Shown one piece after another: positions 45,842-57,240 of a stretch of 64,000 nt of DNA (position 1 is the stretch's first letter; every line of letters starts with the position of its first letter). This stretch comes from Cryptomeria japonica. Taxonomy: Eukaryota > Streptophyta > Pinopsida > Cupressales > Cupressaceae. Made by a program: the position numbers and the translations under genes. The DNA is taken from NCBI RefSeq assembly GCF_030272615.1, contig NC_081408.1, positions 198,984,841 through 199,048,840 on the forward strand. The letters are read 5' to 3'. The notes under the pieces were generated by a model. That model did not search any database and was not told the DNA's origin. It saw only the letters and a list, made by a program, of their open reading frames with translations.

Positions 45842-48800
45842 ATGGAATCATCTTCTGGCATTGCAACTCCACTTGTTAACATTACTGAAACAGTTGGGCC
45901 ATTTTTCAAGAAACATCCATTTAAGTCTATAGAAGATGACCCGAATGGTGCATTTTGTTTTGTGTCCGACGGAGTTTTACACAATGAGGATATTAGGGCA
46001 TACATTCACTGCAATATTGAGGAACTAGGGAATTCAGATATGCTATCCCTATATGCTCATCACATGGTTGATGGATTTGGCAATCTGAAATCTGATTTTA
46101 AGAATTTGGAGGAAAAGGTTTTCATTCAGTTCGCTCATTTCCTGGTATTAGACGAACCCGAATGGGTAAGGTATGTTCTAAGTCAAGTCCATGATGACTT
46201 CTTATGGCTAGACAAACCCTATAAGATCACAAAACAAGCTATTCAAGTGGTGACTTGTCTGAATGCTAATGGTGAAGTCCCTACCCTCTGGAATGTAAAC
46301 AACGCCACTATAATAGAGGTAACCGATTCAAAACATGACAACAAATCAATGACCATAAGTGATATAGTGGAATTTGATGTAAGATTTGCTTCGATGGTTA
46401 CCAGTTATAAAGTTTATTAGTCAAGTAGGCAAAATTCAGTATCTAGTACCACAATTTACGTAGCATATCAGATGCTTAAATAAATCAAGAAGTATGATTT
46501 GTGCATAGTGCTTCTAAATGAATTAATGAGAAACATTAAGAAGATCAAACAGGACAAGAAGCATGTATTTAAATATGGTTCTTTGATCATTTGTTTGGCA
46601 TTGTACTTCTTAAATGAGATCCCAAAAATTGGGAAGGTTCAATGGGCCTATGACAAACCAGTGGCAGTGCAGATCAAAGAAGGTTTGCAAGGCGTTGGTG
46701 ATGCAGTTGCACAAAAATATGCCTTATCGGGTTACTTCAAGACCTTTCAGGCGCTGATGCAGGGCAAAAAAAGAATCCCAAAGGATATAGTTGAGAAATA
46801 TGAAAACACAATATGCTTCATGGTGGACAAGGACCAATGCCACATGGAAGTAGTTGAGCCTAGGGCTGTTTGGATATTGCCAATGGGCTATGAGGTAGAT
46901 GAAATCACTCTTGACACTTATGCACAACACCTCCTCAGTAAGTCGGTGGATGAGAAGTAAGAAAGATTTGGAACGTTCAAACAAAAGGACTTAAGCATGT
47001 ACAAACAATTCACTGAATCTGGAAGAAAGAGAAAGGTAAGGAAGGAACTTGAACAACTGAAAGAGCAGATGGGCATAACAAGAGAAGTTGTATAGAGGGC
47101 CCAAGAGAAAAACATATTGAAGGAGGAAGACATGGTGAAGCAACAGGCTAAGTCGGTTCCCCCTCCTCCCAAGCAAGCTAAAGCTAAGTCAAGCAAGTCT
47201 ACACCTATCTCCGGTGAGAAAAAGGTAGTCCCTCCACATAAACCTCAATCATCCTCTACAAGTGGAATTGAAAAGAAGAAGGAGAATCCCATGAGGAAGT
47301 ATGTTGTTGTGGAAGTAGAAACCAAATCAGATGAAGAAGTTAGAGAGGTGGAGAAGACTGCCACATATACCAGAGTAGCCCGAAAGCCTCCCTCCAGTGA
47401 AGCTCAACATGCAAAGAAGCCTAGAACTCAAGGTGATCAATCTGGTAAACCCAAATCAGGCAAGAAGCAGAAATATGAATTAGATGAAGCCTTAAAGTCG
47501 GGTAAGCTTGATGAATCCTACATTGTTGTGCCTCCTTTGACACTAAGTGAATTGATTAATTAGATAGTCAAGGAAGGAAATTTGAAAAATGTCTCAATAT
47601 ATTATGAGAATTGTGATGAGAGTGGGTAGAGATCAATTGAAGAAGCCATAATAGAGTATTTGAATACATATAGTAAATTTTTGTTAGAGCTATCATCTAG
47701 AATTCTAAAGGAATTATATGATACTTTGGATGCCTAAAGACATACAGCGAGCCTTGAAGATGAGATACTAAAACAATATACATTAGTTAATCTGTGTTAT
47801 GTTATTTCAAAAGATAAAATCCAAAGAAATTTGAAAATTGTACAGGAGAAGTTTAGAAGTAAGCATCGGGCGAATAAGATAATGTTTGGAAAATTTGTTG
47901 AAGTTGCTAAGGAAACTAAGAGCATTTTGAGGGATTTTTCGAAGGAGAATCAATATCAAGTTAATCCGAAGAAGGATAATTCCCAACCAGAAGGAAAATC
48001 AAGCAAAAATACTTCTCCTCTAGTAGTTCATGTTCAGTCAAAAGTTGTGGATGAAACCATTGATAATCAAGTAGCTGGGGACTTCGATGAAGCAGAGCAA
48101 GATCCTCCTATTATGGAAGTGCACCTAGAGGAAGCAGCCAAGGAGATTGCAGATGAGAAAACTGAAGAAGAAGTTGATGTAGCAAAGAATGACACAAATG
48201 CTAGTGCTAGTGCTTAGAAAGATAAAGGAGAAGAAAAGGTTGAAGAGGCACCAGTGACCATGACAAGAGACATTGTTCCTGACAAAGGGAAGCAGATTGT
48301 TGCTGAAGAAGATGAATTTTCACATCGGTCAATTGATTAAACCATATTGTCTCCCATACAAGCACTGAAGTTAGCCACCCTCGCTCAAATCAAAGCGAGT
48401 GAAGACTTACTTAAGTCATCTGAAGAAAAAGAGGTTATATCTCTGGCTACTACAGTTTTAGAGAAAATTTTGCCTAACCTTAAGTAGGACTCCAGTGAGA
48501 CACCCTCTGGTAAGCTTAAGGATATGTTAAGAAAAGTTGAATCAGATTTTGTATCATTGGAGAAAGCAGCGAATATAAAAGTTTTGAATAAATTTAATGA
48601 CATGAGACTCCAAAAACCTTTTTGAAAACAATTGAGGCTGATAGAGTAGTTTTGAAAACTGTTGTAAAGAGTGTTGAAGATGCTTTAGATGAAGGTGGTA
48701 AGATCTTTAAGTCATGTCTCATTTTTCCCAAATTTACAATAGACATTGACAAAAAGATAAGGGAATATGAAGGGCATTTAGTTGCAATTTCACAATATTT

Positions 48801-49132
48801 TGCCCCTTTTAGTTTTTGCTAGCAGTTTTGAAGCTCAAATTATGAACGTAATAGACAAAATCAAGAGCTTGAATATAGAGAGAGAACGGATAATAAGCAG
48901 AGTGGGAGAATTGAGGAGTCTAATCACTCCCTAGTTGGATACTTTGCTTGGAGCACATCAGGATGTGGTAACTATTTTGGGAAAGGATGTACCGATAGAT
49001 CTTAAGGGTGTAGAAGTTCATGCATACATGTTCAATGCCTTAATTAATGTTTTGGATTGTTTCCTAAGAGGATGGACTAAGTATCTAAAGTCTTTGAAGG
49101 TAACTTATGCAGATATTTTCAAGTTTCTATAG
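45842..49132 (+). pseudogene. Long decayed ORF of unknown family upstream of Copia 3' LTR (copy 2)
   Basis: From ATG at 45842 one frame runs to about 48600 with only stops interrupting it. A one-base change then shifts it, and a second restores it before the end at 49132, for roughly 1,100 codons. Folded N-terminal parts include HPFKSIEDDPNGAFCFVSDG, LYAHHMVDGFGNLKSDF, FKYGSLIICLALYFLNEIP and AVWILPMGYEVDEITLD. The middle is Lys/Pro/Glu-rich and basic (KQAKAKSSKSTPISGEKK) and then acidic (EEAAKEIADEKTEEEVDV). The end is coiled-coil-like. Many stops are TAG where Gln would fit. It sits where SIRE-type Copia elements carry an extra ORF, but I cannot assign it to an env-like family, and pol is absent. 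Layout and some words resemble the minus-strand ORF at 2627-5603. Confidence 0.6.
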
Positions 49133-49321
49133 ATTATTGTACACATTCTTTTGTATATAAGTTTTGGCAGATTCCTACCTTTACCATTGATGTCAAAAGG
49201 GGAGAGGGAGAGAGAGAGATAAGTGAAAAATGGTGCACATTTTTAGGGGGAGTCAGTTGAGTGTATAGATTTTTGGATTTTTGGAGCACTTGTCATTTTT
49301 CACAGTGTTGCCATCAATGCC

Positions 49322-49333
49322 AAAGGGGGAGAT
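49322..49333 (+). promoter_or_regulatory. Polypurine tract of the Copia-type element
   Basis: AAAGGGGGAGAT immediately precedes TGTTGGC of the 3' LTR. The context GCCAAAGGGGGAGATTGTTGG is characteristic of SIRE/Maximus-type Copia elements. A second, similar purine run (AAAAGGGGAGAGGGAGAG) lies at about 49195-49213. Confidence 0.85.
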
Positions 49334-50455
49334 TGTTGGCTAGAGACATCGTTCTGGTGATGTTAGATGCATGTACATTAATTAGGGGTTGCCATTGATG
49401 GCAACTCAGTCTAGTAAACCTATTCAATACTTGTATATTTAATCTACCATAAGTCATATTGACTTTAGGCATTAGTCTGGCAGATTATGAACAGAGTGTA
49501 TAGATTCAGTGAGCACAACTCATTTCTAGTAATGCAGTTTTGGTTGAGGTGATTGGGATAGTTGATTGATTGTTTAAGTGAAATCATCTTGTAATTATAA
49601 CCTCCAGTGTTGATTCTAGTGCATGGTTCTTGGTCTGGTATCTCATGATTTTGAAAGAGCAGAGCTATTGTTTGGACAAGTTGGGTAACGTATGTTGTGG
49701 ATCTGTAGTGATGATTTTGGTGATTGGTGTTGTTGCATGTGAAGCTTGTGATCAGATGTTTTAGGTCTGGTATATGGATTTATGGTGGGTTGAGTCGACA
49801 TGAGACTATACATTTCATATTTTGCAGTTTTGTGAAGCCAACTTTTTGGAGATCTTTTGGTAGTGCGGATATATAAGATCAACATGGATGGTGATTTTGT
49901 ATATAGGAAGTGTGAGAGAAATTATTTTGGGTGTGATTGAGTGCAGTTTCACATGCGCATCTTGAATTTTGGTGATTCGGTAATTGGCAACAAAGCAGAA
50001 CAGAGCAGTTTTTTCAGATCAGTGGAAGCAGATCATTTTGAGCTTAACTAGAACTGATTCTTGTCATTTGTAGATGTTGTATTCTAGTTCAGACATTGTA
50101 TTTGCTTCTATATCTCAATTGTAGGACAGTGAGTCCTCCGGGGCTATAGCCCTATTTTGTAATTGAGCAGTGAGCTCTAGGCAGTGAGCCTGAATGCAAG
50201 TGCATTCCACTTTTGTAATATAGTTTTACTACTCGCCATAGTATAATAATATTGTGGGTACTCAATCCCACCGTGGTTTTTCCCTTTCTGGGTTTCCACG
50301 TAAAAATTACAGTGTAATGGTTGTGTGGTTATTTTCTTTGTGTTTCTACACTGCAATTTCCTTCTTTTGCATTCAGTGGTTTGAGAATCAGTTTAATAAA
50401 TTAGTAAATTGCATAACACTAATCCCCCCCCTCTCAGTGTTCATTGATTCTAACA
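49334..50455 (+). repeat. 3' LTR of the Copia-type element
   Basis: 1122 bp, TGTTGG...CTAACA. Near the 3' end it holds GTGGTTTTTCCC, GGGTTTCCACGT and CCCCCCCTCTCAG, shared in arrangement with the solo LTR at 10031-11527. No 5' LTR is present in the window, so the element is 5'-truncated at about 45158. Confidence 0.85.
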
Positions 50456-50464
50456 ATACTTAGT

Positions 50465-51120
50465 TCACATTCATCACATACTTTGAGAGAATGGTCAAGT
50501 GTTAATCCCATTAAACCATCCTATTAGGACCCCTTAATCCATTCTCTCAAGACCCTTATGCAATCATCTTACCTAGGGCCTTAAATTATTGTGATAACAT
50601 GACACATACTATAATCACATTCATCACATACTTTGAGAGAATGATCAAGTGTTTCTCCCCTTAAGCATTCCTCTTAGGACCCCCTAAGCATTCCTCTTAG
50701 GACCTCTTAAGCCATTCTCTTCGGATCCCTTAAGTGATCATCTTACCTAGGTCCTTATATCATCTCCTAGTTACATCTAACTAATGTGATCACATGAAAC
50801 GTAGTTTGATCACATTCATCGCATACTTTGAGAGAATGATCAAGTGTTTCTCACCTTAAACCATCCTCTTAGGACCCATTAAGTCATCATTTTACTTAGC
50901 ACCTTAAATAATCATATCTAACTAATGTGATCACATGAAACATACTTTGATCACATTCATCACATACTTTGCGAGAACAATCAAGTGTTTCTCCCCTTAA
51001 GCCATCCTCTAAGGACCCCTTAAGCCATCCTCTTGGAACCCCTAAAGTCGTCATATACTCTGAAAGAATGATCAAGTGTTGTAGGTCTCCTAATTATATC
51101 TAATTAATTTTGTTGTAGGT
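50465..51120. repeat. Degenerate tandem repeat, 140-195 bp units
   Basis: TCACATTCATC(A/G)CATACTTTG(A/C)GAGAA starts at 50465, 50615, 50810 and 50951, with a fifth partial copy near 51055. Units carry CAAGTGTTTCTCCCCTTAAGCC and TCTTAGGACCCCTTAA words and vary by internal duplications. No coding content. Confidence 0.8.
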
Positions 51121-51129
51121 CTCCCATAA

Positions 51130-51420
51130 CTACACAATGTTGATGACAACTAAGTTACTCGTGAAATTGATGAATTCATGTAATATGGTAAGCATCTCTT
51201 GAATGTAATTAACTTCTATGATCCAATTTTGTAACCTTATTTTTTGGTAATTTTCTTGCGTGATTGGTTGTAAGATATAGTTAAAAAGTATTTTTGTAAT
51301 TTTCATGTATGATATAGTTAATTTACTTACATTCATTTATTATTGCAGGTGCCCTACAAGAATATCCCACATGATTGTCTCTACTAATTTTCATCATACA
51401 TATGCATTAGACCGATTTTG
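51130..51420. other. AT-rich gap
   Basis: A short stretch between two repeat fields. No gene or repeat with a clear period is seen. Confidence 0.3.
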
Positions 51421-51552
51421 TATTCTTTAACTATTTAAAGTGGATCAACTTTAATGGTATATGTAATAAGTTCCTATAGCTACAATTTTAATGTTATATG
51501 TTTAACATTTGTTATACTTATAAATTGTTTTAGTTTTAATGTTGCTAGTTAT

Positions 51553-52019
51553 GATTGATTGAAAAACAAGTTTTAAGGACCCAAAACCATTACAATATAG
51601 TTAAATAGAAAGTTGAGAAAATAGAGTCCACATACAAAGCGACTGGTCAAAAAACCAGCGAACAGAAAAAACAGCTAAACAACAAAAAACAACAAAGAAC
51701 CCAAGGAGACACTACATAGTAATTTTCTTCAGCAGATCCTCTGCCTTAGTCACCAGCTCATCATAGGTTGCCCCAACTACTTTTAGCTCCTCCGGGTCCT
51801 TATTCACTTTCTTTTCCTTCCTCTTTCCACGGGTATGGGTTCTGGGACCTTGGGCTTCCCCGGTTCCTTCTGCATCCAAGTCAATTTCCTGGGTTTCCTT
51901 TTCATCATCAAGCTTGCCGATGAGGGTATGGGTGTTGTTGGCTGAGATTTTCAGAATGCTGAGACTCTGCTCCGCAATGTTCTTGAGGCACTCCTCTATC
52001 TTGTCCACTTTGGCAAATG
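51553..52019 (-). mobile_element. 5'-truncated retroposed fragment with 19-bp target duplication
   Basis: The segment is flanked by perfect TTTTAATGTTGCTAGTTAT (51534-51552 and 52020-52038), a long duplication as made by target-primed reverse transcription. On the minus strand the frame is open from the 5' end: TFAKVDKIEECLKNIAEQSL, then a Glu/Asp and Lys/Arg-rich part, ending DELVTKAEDLLKKITM and TAG. A G/T-rich 3' UTR of LINE character follows. The encoded part is helical and coiled-coil-like, possibly the end of a retroelement ORF. No poly(A) is preserved. Confidence 0.7.
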
Positions 52020-52186
52020 TTTTAATGTTGCTAGTTATAAGTTCCTATTACTACAATTTTAATCTCATATGTTTAAGATTTGTTATAAGTTTGTAAATTG
52101 CTTCAATTTTAATGTTATATGTTATAAGTTCCTATTGCTAGAATTGTAATGTTATAAGTTCTTATTGCTACAATTTTAATGTTTAT

Positions 52187-53130
52187 GTTTTTTATTATTA
52201 TAAGAAACAAAACAAGGGTTGTGACCCTATATACAAATAGCCCGTAAGCCGCATAAAAGAAAGGTAGCAAAACAAGGATGTTGACCCTATACAAGCTCAA
52301 GTCAAACAGGCCAATAACAGCAGGTCAGAAGACCAATATTAAAAGGCCAACCAAACCATCAACAGCTCAAAAGCAGAAAGCTAGGAACCCACCTCGAGAG
52401 TGGGGAGAATCACCCAAAACTTGACACAAAATAGTTTGGAGGGGGGAGGGAAGACTTTCCTTTACACATATGACAAACAATAGTCCAAGAAATACTATTA
52501 TTAGGAACATCATGTCTATCAACACCTAGAGCAGACTATTGTTGCAGAACAACACTTGGACCAAATTGTTGTTGCAGAACAACACCTGAAACAGACTCAT
52601 TAGGAGTAGACTGTTGCTGCAAAATAGGAGCAACAAGATTAAAAACCTCAAGGCCTAAGAGGCCACACTAGTATCTGGGGGGCAGCAAAGGCCACAACAG
52701 TAGTAAGAGGCACAACCTCATCCTGAGAGTAGTCATCAGCAACCTGTGAAGAGTCATCAGAATTAGGAGCCTTGATAGTCAGATAATCAGCACTAGCATC
52801 TTTCCACCAAGTAGTAGCCCCCTTACCATGTGAGAGAACAATCTGAAGCTAAGTGACCAGTTGAGAAGCACCTACAACAATGAAAGGGGAGTCCCTCATA
52901 ATCCAATGATTGATTTCATGGTCTATCTCCAACCATAAGAATCACATCACCACGCAGAGGCAAAGAGATGTCAATGTTGATTAAAATGTGAGCCAAAATA
53001 GAATGACCCATGAAGGACAACCTTCAAGATTCAGTTGATAGAGTTGCCAATGGCCTTGTAACAAGAATGCTCCTAAAAATGAAGAGGAAAATTAGGAAGA
53101 CGAACCCACACCAAACGCACATTAAGTGGT
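52187..53130 (-). pseudogene. DUF4283/zf-CCHC_4 ORF1-like fragment (minus strand)
   Basis: On the minus strand: VRLVWVRLPNFPLHF, then LINIDISLPLRGDVILMVGD, QSLDYEGLPFHCCRCFSTGH and LASDCSLT. This is the end of DUF4283 followed by a zf-CCHC_4 knuckle (CX2C..GHLASDC). Stops replace Gln and Trp codons. It is closely related to the + strand copy at 58137-59580 (DYDDLPFCCRRCFSMGHLSS). The 3' end on the minus strand is A-rich (AATAATAAAAAAC), and the flanks share AATTTTAATGTT, consistent with LINE-type insertion, although the host is itself repetitive. Confidence 0.7.
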
Positions 53131-53230
53131 TCAATTGCTAAAATTTTAATGTTATATGTTCAACATTTGTTATAAGTTTGTAAATTGCTTCAATTTTGAT
53201 GTTTACTAAACTATACTTCTATTGCTACCT

Positions 53231-53485
53231 AAATAATGTAAAGTGCATAAATTAATATTTTTTGAAAATTGTAAATAATGAACTATACATACTTTTATTT
53301 ATTGTCTAAGATATGATTCAATGGACATAAATTTGTTCAAGTTGTGATTTAATGGACATAAATTATTTTTAACTAATTTGTTCAAGTTAAAATGCATAAA
53401 CACATGTATAATATTAAAACAACAATTCCATAAAATACTAAAATATAAAATTAACCCATAAAATAGTAAAACATGTGTATATATA
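53231..53485. other. AT-rich gap
   Basis: No gene, LTR end or clear tandem repeat is visible. Confidence 0.3.
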
Positions 53486-53625
53486 GTCCATGTGAAATGT
53501 ACTAAACCATATATAGAGTCCATGTGAAATGTCCTAAAACATATATAGAGTTCATGTGAAATGTACTAAACCATATATAGAGTCCATGTGAAATGTACTA
53601 AAGCATATATAGAGTCCATGAAATA
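53486..53625. repeat. 32-bp tandem repeat
   Basis: GT(C/T)CATGTGAAATGT(A/C)CTAAA.CATATATAGA starts at 53486, 53518, 53550, 53582 and 53614 with exact 32-bp spacing, four full units and a partial fifth. The spacing has no unique spacer sequence, so it is a minisatellite and not a CRISPR array. Confidence 0.9.
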
Positions 53626-54180
53626 CTGAAATGAAGTGTGCATATGATGCAAACAAGTAAACAATAGTCCATGAAATACTAAAATATCTCAGAGTTCATA
53701 TAAAATAGTGAAATATACATGAGATCTAACTTCGATTGCTCCTAAAATCAAGAGTCATATTCAAACCACACAAACTAGATCGATTTGAATCACGTTGTAC
53801 AAGAGAAAGAAACTTGAAATCAAATTTAAAATGATTTAATTCATCTTAATTTGTAAAATTATGAAAATTACCATATGAGGTTATTCATCTCCCACCATGT
53901 CCTTCTTTGTATGTCCTGTTATAGGTCTTATGGTTGGGTTGGGACCTATCTCGTTCTATACAAGAAAAATAAACACGTCTATGATTTAAATTTACTTTTA
54001 ATTCATTTAAATTTATAATAATTTTAAATATAATTAAAATATTAAATTACTCTTTCGTGTTCATCATATATCACGCATCGTATCATCAAGACATGTGAGA
54101 GATATGCTCATGCATGTGACAAAGGGGTAGGGTAGTTAGGTAGGGATAATTGTCACATGATGGAAATTTTAGATCTTAAT
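53626..54180. other. AT-rich gap before solo LTR D
   Basis: No coding or repeat structure is recognised apart from a few short AT-rich direct repeats. Confidence 0.3.
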
Positions 54181-54185
54181 ACATG

Positions 54186-55387
54186 TGTATCATTATAAAT
54201 TGTAACTGGTCCAATTTATAACTCATGAATGTGCTCTTACTTTACTATGTCATATTTGCATCCCCTCTCTAAGTCTGATTTGACCCTATTCTCTAATTGT
54301 GATGTTATGAACACCCTTTGGTGGGTCTCATAACGCATAATGTGATCCCCTTGCCCCTTTCTCTTTGTTTTGGTCTTGTTTGTAGAAGGACCAGGGTATC
54401 AGACCAGGGTGTGGGACACCCTAGTCTGAACCAAGGCACCCCAAAATGCCACGGTCCCTCTCAAATCTGCCCCAATTTGAAATGGGGCAAGCCCTATATC
54501 TCCCTCATGGCATTTGATCTCCAAGGCTACACATGTTTGTTGGAGGATGACCTAATCGGTAATTTATCTAAGCTATCAATTCATTTTGGCATCCATGAGT
54601 TACCTAAAGTATTCGTGCATTTGTGAAGAATTCATAATCAAGCATTTTTCAAAGATCCAAGGTTACATATTTAGCATTAAGCATTGTAGAGAAACATTAC
54701 TTCAATCTTCATGCAAGCATGTGTTTGTGATTAGGGTTTTTCATGCCCATGTGTTTGCCATACCATTACATTCAACATTTGTGATTACATTCAAAGAGCA
54801 TTGCATCAGCATCAGCAAACATTTATTTCAATATTTGTATTATTTCATTCAAGGTTAATTCCTAAATTGGGGTTTGACTTAGGCAAACCCCTATCCACAA
54901 CATATTTCCCTTTCTTTATGTTTGCAGTAAATAGGTGTAGGAGCTATACTTGGGAATTCTGACAATGTCAACAGTGATGAACATGTTTAGCTTTTGACAA
55001 TAGAAAATTTGAAGGACCAGGGCAAATTTGTGCTACCTGGTCCTATAAAATCAAATTGAACTTTTGGGAACAAGTTCTAAACATCTTCTTTTGTCCATAT
55101 CTTTGTTGGTGGCTCTATGGGACATCTATACAGCAATATGTTTTGAACAGTAGACTTTAATTATTCATAGTTTTGCCCTAATTTCACAACTACATTTCAA
55201 ATTCAACTAAGAAAGAGGATAATCAACCCCAACTAGTTGAATCCAATCAGAATCTCAACCACTTTTCCCATTAAGATTAAGCCTAGATCTATTGTGTTCA
55301 CTCCTCTTTCAATGTATGTTGTGTTAATTGGGTTATTAAGTGGATTTACTTGGTGAAACCCTAATTCCCAATTTTCACCACATTACA
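54186..55387 (+). mobile_element. Solo LTR D, relative of elements A and B, duplication ACATG
   Basis: 1202 bp, TGTATCATTATAAATTGT...TTTTCACCACATTACA, flanked by ACATG (54181-54185 and 55388-55392). Its 3' end equals the reverse complement of the element B LTR start. Its start resembles the A/B LTR end (TGTAGCATC.TAAAATTGTGAC in sense). Internally GGGGTTTGACTTAGGCAAACCCCTA matches the A/B LTRs. It keeps an 8-bp dyad GGACCAGG/CCTGGTCC (55014-55043) with a 14-nt loop. Orientation is opposite to A, B and C. Confidence 0.88.
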
Positions 55388-55392
55388 ACATG

Positions 55393-56047
55393 TAAATGGA
55401 TTCAATGGCTAGAATTCAATGGGCAAAGATTGAAACTGAAGTGGAATTAAATATTAGGGGAAAAAGTAATGAGGGTTAATTAGCCTAAATCAACTAATCA
55501 AGTAGGTACTAATTAACTTATTTAGTTGGAGGATTCACTATATAAGATATACAATTAATCTATTTAATCAAAGATGAGGAATAAAGATGAATTGATTAAA
55601 TAAATAAAATACTATTTATTTAGTTAATGGCTAAAATGGGGTAAAGTCAAGTGTGGTTGAGTATGGACAAATTTAGGTGTCCACCTATTTTTTTTCATAT
55701 TTTAAGACACCATAAGTTGTTGATATGTTCTTTAAGCAAGTGTTGAATCTCTATAGAGTACCCAAGAATATCATGAATGATAGAGATAGTTGTTCCATGA
55801 GTTTTTTTTGCAAGAGCTCTTCTTTTTGGTGGGAACCAAGCTCACCCCTAGGACTAGCTACATCCCACAAAAAAATGGTCAACTAAAGATAAATTATTAC
55901 CAAAATCCTCAAAACATGAATTTCATATTAATGTTTTTAATCATTACACATTTGTGATGAATTTAGTGTATAATAATTGATAGGTACCTAATAAAAAATT
56001 TGCAACAACTTATTTATATGTAACATTCAAATTGTATATTTATTCAA
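55393..56047. other. Possible element C-type LTR remnant, then AT-rich gap
   Basis: From about 55470 to 55685, TTAATTAA-type words and the closing phrase TAGGTGTCCACC followed by a T-run resemble the end of the element C LTR (TAGGTGTCTACA). The similarity is weak and no partner is seen. The remainder is AT-rich. The part 55930-56047 is repeated, diverged, at about 56880-56995 (TATAATAATTGATA.GTA.CCTA, TGTAACATT.AAATTGTATATT). Confidence 0.35.
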
Positions 56048-56352
56048 TGGGCCCTTGGTCTATTGGTGAATTTGAATGGCTCCAAATGAGCCCACCAGGG
56101 ATCAAGTCTTAATGAGTGCAAGGCTTCAACATCATAAGGGATGAGGTTGGGATCATGCCCTGGGCGAATTTGGCGGAATGGATACCTGAGAGTCCTTGGC
56201 TCTTAGCCGAAGAGGTTCAGCCTACTGGCTCGTGCCCCCGTATCGGGTGGCAATAAATACTTCGTGAAGGCCCTCGCTGGGTTGGCAGCTCGTGGGTTTC
56301 ATGCCCTTGTTGGATTGTCATGCTCGCAGGTCTAGACCTCCATAAAAAAAAA
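56048..56352 (+). mobile_element. SINE-like unit with tRNA-type internal promoter
   Basis: A GC-richer insert begins GGGCCCTTGGTCTATTGG. TGGTCTATTGG (56056-56066) fits an A box, GATCAAGTC (56100-56108) fits a B box, and their spacing is normal for a tRNA-derived SINE. A nine-A run ends it (56344-56352). Flanks show an imperfect duplication (GTATATTTATTC against GTGTATTTAATTC). A second B-box-like GGTTCAGCC near 56216 could indicate a dimeric body. No RNA gene is claimed. Confidence 0.5.
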
Positions 56353-57240
56353 GTGTATTTAATTCCTTAAAATTATTGAAAGTTTATGCCAAGTTTTGGG
56401 CAAACATGTGGACAACTTGAACCTACATGTGACTATCTTAACGGCAATAACAAAAAATATTAGCTATTCTTGAAGAAACCATAAAATCATAAAAATTAAA
56501 AAATAAAACAAAATCAAATATGCTCAAATCTTGTATTATAATGGTGTGCCTCTTTGAGACCCATTTGTACATAAATTGTTCCTATAAAAATTTGAGTTTG
56601 ATTTGTGTTTATTATGTGCATTCAATATTGTTCAAATAGAATTTTAAAATATCTTATGTTAGTTTTACACCTCTAACATAGCATACCATCATTAAAATGA
56701 ATGCTTCATACAATTTATACATACCATATAGTTAAGAATATCTTCAAATTCAAATAAAATAACAATCTATGCACATACTAAATTTTAAAAATCAAAGTAA
56801 ACTTGTAAATTCTTGTGAAAATGGGTTTTAACAAAGTTGTACAGAAATTCTCAAATTGAATCTTTCATATAAATCTTTTTTATTAATAACACATTTTTTA
56901 TGAAGTAAGAGTATAATAATTGATAAGTAACCTATAACTTTTTTTAGTGAGTTTGTTTTGTGTAACATTTGAATTGTATATTTTTTAAACCAATAAAAAT
57001 TAATTAAGAAAAAGTTGAAAAATACATTATTATGATTATCTTAAAACTAATCACAACACATATTACCTCTAGTTAAAAAAATAAGAAAATTTGAGCAACC
57101 ATGGAAAAGAGTAAGCTCCATATTAAAGATACTTTGGGGCATGTCTAAAACATATATTTTGCATGCTTTTATATGTATCACATGCATTGTGATACAAACA
57201 CCTAACAATATATGGTTAGAACTGTTATTCCCTACATACC
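56353..57240. other. AT-rich gap
   Basis: Nothing coding is visible. It contains the second copy of the 55930-56047 duplication (56880-56995). Confidence 0.35.

Larger units (their letters stand above)
51420..53230. repeat. AT-rich tandem field hosting two insertions
   Basis: The host sequence repeats phrases TAAGTTCCTATTGCTACAATTTTAATGTTATATG and TTTGTTATAAGTTTGTAAATTGCTTCAATTTTAATG, in units of roughly 40 to 120 bp. Two retroposed segments (51553-52019 and 52187-53130) are inserted in it. Confidence 0.6.

Noticed and set aside
45842-49132. A host gene for a coiled-coil (SMC- or kinesin-like) protein
   Set aside because: No motor or ATPase motif is visible, and the ORF is followed by a Copia polypurine tract and LTR, so a retroelement origin is more likely.
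50465-51120. CRISPR-like repeat arrays (also 53486-53625 and 24180-24375)
   Set aside because: Units are contiguous or degenerate with no constant repeat plus unique equal-length spacers, and this is plant nuclear DNA; they are minisatellites.
56160-56270. A tRNA gene, suggested by TGGCGGAATGGATACC and GGTTCAGCC
   Set aside because: No cloverleaf with paired acceptor ends could be made by eye; it lies inside the SINE-like unit.
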